From positions 1 through 10,021 of the forward strand of contig JAAVZQ010000102.1 in NCBI GenBank assembly GCA_022791735.1: a stretch of DNA of 10,021 nucleotides. Direction: 5' to 3'. Shown piece by piece: positions 7,427 through 10,021 of the stretch; position 1 is the first letter of the stretch; every line of letters begins with the position of its first letter. Source of the stretch: Clostridia bacterium (GTDB lineage Bacteria; Bacillota; Clostridia; TANB77; CAG-508). The position numbers and the translations under genes are program-made. The notes below the pieces were generated by a model. It saw only the letters and a program-made list of their open reading frames with translations, was not told the origin of the DNA and did no database searches.

Positions 7427-7831
7427 TTATTTTAGCATGCTTCTTGCAAATTCTAACAAGTCTTTTAAATGCTTTTCAATTACATCTTTTAATATCTCTT
7501 CATCTATTTGTTTATAATCATGTATAGCAATATTTCTAAAGCCTATCATTCCTTTCATTCTCTGTAAAGTATTCTCATCTATATAATTATTTTTAAATAA
7601 TATTTCAAATGCTTCTTTTTTTGTTTGTGGTATCCCTAACTTTTCTGTTGATACAATATACATTGCTATATCTATAACTAATTCGCATGCTCTTTGTAAA
7701 TTTAATACTATTGAATCTAATTTACTATAATTATATAGATTTTCAAAATCTCCTTCATATTCTTCATTTATTCTATTTATACATCTTTCTATACTTTCGT
7801 ACTTGTTTAATATAACAGCTTTATTCTCCAT
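7427..7831 (-). CDS. hepT: HepT-like HEPN-domain toxin (DUF86)
   Basis: The 134-residue all-helical protein carries RNIAIHDY (Arg99, His104, Tyr106), the Rx4HxY catalytic motif of HEPN RNases of the DUF86/HepT family. The helical region MIGFRNIAIHDYKQIDEEIL is typical of the family. HepT toxins cleave RNA and are silenced by the partner MntA, which AMPylates the tyrosine of this motif. Tyr106 is present, so both the activity and its control look intact. The ATG at 7831-7829 lies inside the end of mntA (11-base overlap), which implies coupled translation. A strong terminator follows. It has no CGG codon and no sign of truncation. Confidence 0.9.
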   Translation of the reverse strand: MENKAVILNKYESIERCINRINEEYEGDFENLYNYSKLDSIVLNLQRACELVIDIAMYIVSTEKLGIPQTKKEAFEILFKNNYIDENTLQRMKGMIGFRNIAIHDYKQIDEEILKDVIEKHLKDLLEFARSMLK

Positions 7832-8222
7832 ATATAGTATCTCCTTTTTTTATTCTTTCAATAATTGACATTCTACCTTCATTAAGCTCTAAAAACTCTC
7901 TATACATATCTAACTTGTATAATTCAAATTTTAATTCATTTTCACAATATAAAGTATTTCCATTTATTAGTATCTCGTACCTAAATGCATCACCTATATC
8001 ATCCAAATTTATTAAATCTATTTCTTTTTTTGCTACTTCTTCCAATTCTTGCTTTAAATAAAATATTTCTTTTTTGCTTATTTCTCTCTTACTTTTAAAT
8101 GCAATATCTATATCACTTTCTTCATTTTGTGTGTTCCTTGAATAACTGCCGAATAAAACTATTGCTTCACAATTTAGTTCTTCTATGATTATCTCTTTTA
8201 TTTTATCTATTGTCTCTTTCAC
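7821..8222 (-). CDS. mntA: MntA-like nucleotidyltransferase antitoxin
   Basis: The 133-residue minimal nucleotidyltransferase has the GSx10DxD signature: LFGSYSRNTQNEESDIDIA, with Gly25-Ser26 and Asp37/Asp39. A third Asp is likely at Asp69 (KKEIDLINL). The C-terminal RYEILINGNTLYCEN block is typical of the family. MntA proteins transfer AMP to the HEPN toxin and neutralise it. The start is GTG (8222-8220) behind AAGGAGG at a spacing of about 6. The first in-frame ATG would delete the helical N-terminus. A CGG string here is out of frame (TTC GGC, 8151-8149) and the frame stays intact. It is first in the pair and overlaps hepT by 11 bases. Confidence 0.9.
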   Translation of the reverse strand: MKETIDKIKEIIIEELNCEAIVLFGSYSRNTQNEESDIDIAFKSKREISKKEIFYLKQELEEVAKKEIDLINLDDIGDAFRYEILINGNTLYCENELKFELYKLDMYREFLELNEGRMSIIERIKKGDTIYGE

Positions 8223-8254
8223 AAATTTCCTCCTTATGCTATTTTCATATATTT

Positions 8255-8284
8255 ATTTTAACACAGGATATATTGTAAAATCAA
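8255..8284 (-). promoter_or_regulatory. Possible promoter of mntA-hepT
   Basis: On the minus strand TTGATT (8284-8279) and TAAAAT (8260-8255) are 18 bases apart, about 32 bases ahead of the GTG start. The match is moderate. The rest of the 8285-8409 spacer shows no gene. Confidence 0.45.
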
Positions 8285-8381
8285 TACAAAATCTCACTTT
8301 CGTTTGGCTTCACTCCACATATTGCACAATACAACACATACTGATATGCTAAATAACTTGAAAAATTTGGTTATGCACCAG

Positions 8382-8401
8382 AAGCTGTTTTACGTCAGCT
8401 T
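8382..8401. terminator. Hairpin just past the pilin-like gene stop
   Basis: AAGCTG (8382-8387) and CAGCTT (8396-8401) form a 6-base stem with an 8-base loop, followed on the plus strand by TTTATTT. The T-run is on the plus-strand side, so it is a poor terminator for the minus-strand gene that ends 9 bases away. Confidence 0.35.
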
Positions 8402-8409
8402 TTTATTTC

Positions 8410-9825
8410 TCAATGTAAAGAAGCATCATATAAACCGTTATGAATACTATCTGTACAAGTCCAGTGTTCACGTTCCACGTTATGGTCCACACAACGTGTC
8501 CAGTAAGTTCCAAGAGACTTGCCATTACAAGATGAGCAAGGAACTACTCCTGCATGTCCGCATTTAGGACATGCAATATTAGTATTGAATCCGTAGCAAG
8601 AAGTACAAGGATTAATAGCTTGACAGATAGTTTTCAAACAACACGTTTCATTATGAGAAACTGTGTGTATCCCACAGTAATAATAACGACTTGTAACGTA
8701 CCCATCATGTAAAGGGCATTTTGCTTTAATCTCATAGGTTCCCCAAGTCTTTCTGGAACAGCTAACAATTCTACAAGTAGCTTCTCGGGATTCTTCAATC
8801 CTCGAGCCGAACTGAATTCACCATCAAATATTCTGAGCATCTCGTACCACCAGCCCCTTTGCAAGCCGAACAGTACTTGCTTGAATTGCCCCAGCAGTTA
8901 GAGCATAACTCAGAACCACCGAGTGTTCTTTCCACATTTAGTACAAAGAATTAATTCTTCAGTACTATTCTCGCATAGTACACCCAAACACCATGTTCTT
9001 TCACTTCCGTAATTTGCTGATATAGCATTTTCTGTGCCATCTGATACTTTCACTTTATAATAATACGTCTGTGCCATTGTTAAATCTGTATCTGTAAATG
9101 TTACTGTATTTCCTGATTTCCCTTGTATTGTTCCTCCTACTTTGTCTGTTATATTTTCACTTGATGTTCCTCTATAAAATGTATACTCTAAATCTTCATC
9201 ATCTGTATCTGTTGCTACTACTGCTATTGTTAATTTATCTGTTGAATTTGCTACTCTTGTTACTACTGGTGTTCCTACACTTGGTATACTATTTTCAGTA
9301 GTCACTGCACTTCCAACGGTTCCTTTTACTGGTTCTGATTTTCCATCTGTTACGTCTATTCTATAATAATATTTCACCCCATTGGTTAATCCTTCTTTTA
9401 AAAATACTGCTGGCGTGTCTATACTACTACCTTCTTTTACTAAATTATCCTCTGATGTACCAAAGTAAAATATATATGTTAATGTATCTGGGTTGCCATC
9501 TGAATCCTTATCTTCATCTACTGCAGTAGCAGTTATTTTCATTGATGTTCTTGTTATATCTATTGCATGTGCTTCTTCTAGAAATATTGGTGGTCTATTT
9601 CCTCCTAATGCTATTAATGCATCTTTTATCGTATTATCTAAATCATCTAACATATCTTTTTCCCTATACTGTTCTTGCTCATACTTTATCACTGCATCTG
9701 TCGCTGTGTCTATTATTTTTGCCTTAAACAAGCCATTTATTGATATTGCTGCAAGTAATATCAATATTATGATTGTGATTATCAATGCTACTAGCGTTAT
9801 TCCGCTTCTCTCCTATATTTCTCAT
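8410..9825 (-). CDS. Pilin-like secreted protein with Fn3-like repeats and Cys-rich zinc-ribbon tail, needs three +1 shifts at CGG
   Basis: The ATG at 9825-9823, behind GAAGGAG, reads MRNIGEK and then CGG. Skipping the C gives G-ITLVALIITIIILILLAAIS, a clostridial prepilin leader. Gly8 is the expected cleavage glycine, and the usual Glu5 of the mature pilin is Ala. The stem helix is followed by two Fn3-like repeats (about residues 90-185 and 190-290, with TYIFYFGTSEDN and YTFYRGTSSENI as matching strands). Next comes a Cys-rich tail. Two further CGG shifts (Gly302, KNT-G-GSELC; Gly339, NSV-G-SRIEE) are needed to read it. It contains CxxC pairs and DnaJ-like CxxCxGxG units (CSACKGAGGTRC, CPKCGHAG, CSSCNGKS), which probably bind zinc. 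The restored length is 470 aa, ending DASLH. Unshifted reading gives three fragments. The tail is less AT-rich than the Fn3 part, which suggests it came from elsewhere. The function of the tail is unknown. Confidence 0.82.
8807..8809 (-). other. +1 frameshift site 3 in the pilin-like gene (CGGC)
   Basis: The zero frame GTT CGG CTC GAG GAT ends at TGA. The productive frame GTT (C) GGC TCG AGG ATT opens 132 further sense codons through the zinc-ribbon region. This is the only site with GGC after the skipped C. Confidence 0.82.
8919..8921 (-). other. +1 frameshift site 2 in the pilin-like gene (CGGT)
   Basis: The zero frame AAC ACT CGG TGG TTC ends at TGA. The productive frame ACT (C) GGT GGT TCT GAG continues CSNCWGNSSKYCSACKG. 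The Cys pairs on both sides of the site support one continuous zinc-ribbon region. This is the only site with GGT. Confidence 0.85.
9802..9804 (-). other. +1 frameshift site 1 in the pilin-like gene (CGGA)
   Basis: The zero frame GAG AAG CGG AAT AAC gives no membrane helix. The productive frame AAG (C) GGA ATA ACG CTA gives K-G-ITLVAL, the prepilin peptidase site. The skipped base therefore decides whether the protein has its export and processing signal. Confidence 0.9.
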
Positions 9826-9857
9826 TGTTTTTCTCCTTCTTTCTTATGTATATTGTT

Positions 9858-9870
9858 ACGTTTGAAACGT
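9858..9870. promoter_or_regulatory. Palindromic operator copy 1 (ACGTTTGAAACGT)
   Basis: This 13-base near-perfect palindrome with a central G lies at or just downstream of the inferred start of the pilin-like transcript (about 9874). A second copy lies at 9888-9899, with 17 bases between them, and the two form one 12-base inverted repeat pair. The position suits a repressor site. Confidence 0.65.
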
Positions 9871-9880
9871 CATAATACAT

Positions 9881-9909
9881 ATTATAGCGTTTCAAACGTA
9901 TAATGTCAA
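9881..9909 (-). promoter_or_regulatory. Consensus sigma-A promoter of the pilin-like gene
   Basis: On the minus strand a perfect TTGACA (9909-9904) and a perfect TATAAT (9886-9881) are separated by 17 bases. The start would be near 9874, giving a leader of about 49 bases. One operator palindrome fills the spacer between the boxes. A promoter this strong overlapping an operator usually means tight repression. Confidence 0.85.
9888..9899. promoter_or_regulatory. Palindromic operator copy 2 (CGTTTCAAACG core)
   Basis: The CGTTTCAAACG palindrome (core 9888-9898) lies wholly within the 17-base spacer of the pilin promoter. It also overlaps by one base a plus-strand TATAAT (9899-9904), so a bound protein could control both divergent genes. 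Confidence 0.68.
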
Positions 9910-9960
9910 GACGTTATATTTCTGTTATTCTATATTTATATTTAATTTTAGGAGAATTTT

Positions 9961-10021
9961 ATGAGTAAATTTGATAAAAATAGTATTGGAAATAACCTAT
10001 TACAAGTTGATGGCGACATTA
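9961..10021 (+). CDS. Unidentified gene, 5' end only
   Basis: The ATG at 9961-9963 follows AGGAGA at a spacing of about 6. Only 20 codons are visible (MSKFDKNSIGNNLLQVDGDI), with no recognisable motif. It is divergent from the pilin-like gene and shares its 135-base upstream region with the operator pair, so it could encode the regulator or a co-regulated gene. A plus-strand TATAAT lies at 9899-9904 without a convincing -35 box. No CGG occurs in the visible part. Confidence 0.7.
   Translation, partial: MSKFDKNSIGNNLLQVDGDI

Noticed and set aside
8304..8567. Plus-strand ORF of 87 codons
   Set aside because: It overlaps the pilin-like gene tail on the opposite strand, has no ribosome site or family motif, and is best seen as a shadow.
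8410..8864. Two small Cys-containing or basic ORFs (8634-8864 and 8410-8637)
   Set aside because: The 8410-8637 ORF is the end of the pilin-like protein after the third CGG shift. The 8634-8864 ORF is a wrong-frame reading: in the restored frame the same DNA encodes CRIVSCSRKTWGTYEIKAKC.
1..10021. CGG reassigned to another single amino acid (Trp or Gln, as reported in some bacteria)
   Set aside because: A simple sense reassignment would keep the frame. Here the frame changes by +1 at every zero-frame CGG, so a three-base reading cannot produce the conserved downstream sequence.

Overview
The window is an AT-rich bacterial segment, most likely from an uncultured low-GC Firmicute of the Clostridia type. 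The reasons are the ireB-ruvX-yrzB (DUF1292) cluster, strong AGGAGG-like ribosome sites, sigma-A-type promoters and a clostridial prepilin leader (G-ITLVALIITIII). Every gene except one at the right edge lies on the minus strand, so transcription runs mostly from right to left. No rRNA, tRNA, CRISPR array or insertion sequence was seen.

The main observation is a decoding rule. Four genes (ruvX, recG, a small membrane protein and a pilin-like protein) look broken in a conventional translation. They become full length if one base is skipped at each zero-frame CGG codon, so that CGGN is read as C + GGN (Gly). There are 8 zero-frame CGG codons in the restored genes (584-586, 4866-4868, 6653-6655, 6816-6818, 6916-6918, 8807-8809, 8919-8921, 9802-9804), and each coincides with a needed +1 shift. 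No CGG in the window is read as Arg. The same trinucleotide occurs about 12 times out of frame in coding sequence (for example TAC GGA, ACG GAT, TTC GGA) without any frame disturbance, which argues strongly against a sequence-dependent base-calling error. The restored Gly falls on family-conserved positions: RuvX SRV-G-VA, RecG NT-G-KIIPIYPLT, and the prepilin G-ITL cleavage glycine. recG and the pilin gene each need three shifts, so the event must be efficient. I infer that CGG has lost its Arg tRNA and is handled by +1 or quadruplet decoding as Gly.

Layout on the minus strand, read from the right. At 9825-8410 lies a pilin-like secreted protein with two Fn3-like repeats and a Cys-rich zinc-ribbon tail. 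Its near-consensus promoter has a pair of CGTTTSAAACG palindromes placed like repressor operators, and it diverges from a plus-strand gene starting at 9961. At 8222-7427 is a MntA/HepT (MNT/HEPN) toxin-antitoxin pair, followed by a 13-bp-stem terminator (7236-7275). At 7086-5029 is recG, with its own promoter. At 4940-1051 is a three-gene operon: a small membrane protein, a TadZ/CpaE-like ATPase-fold protein with two AT-hooks and a degenerate P-loop, and a membrane GAF/degenerate-GGDEF protein. A 158-bp spacer with nested inverted repeats follows. The ireB-ruvX-yrzB cluster runs off the left edge.

The genes are not one pathway. ruvX and recG both act on branched DNA. The TadZ-like/GAF-GGDEF operon and the pilin-like gene both suggest a cell-surface or pilus theme, but a direct link between them is only inferred.
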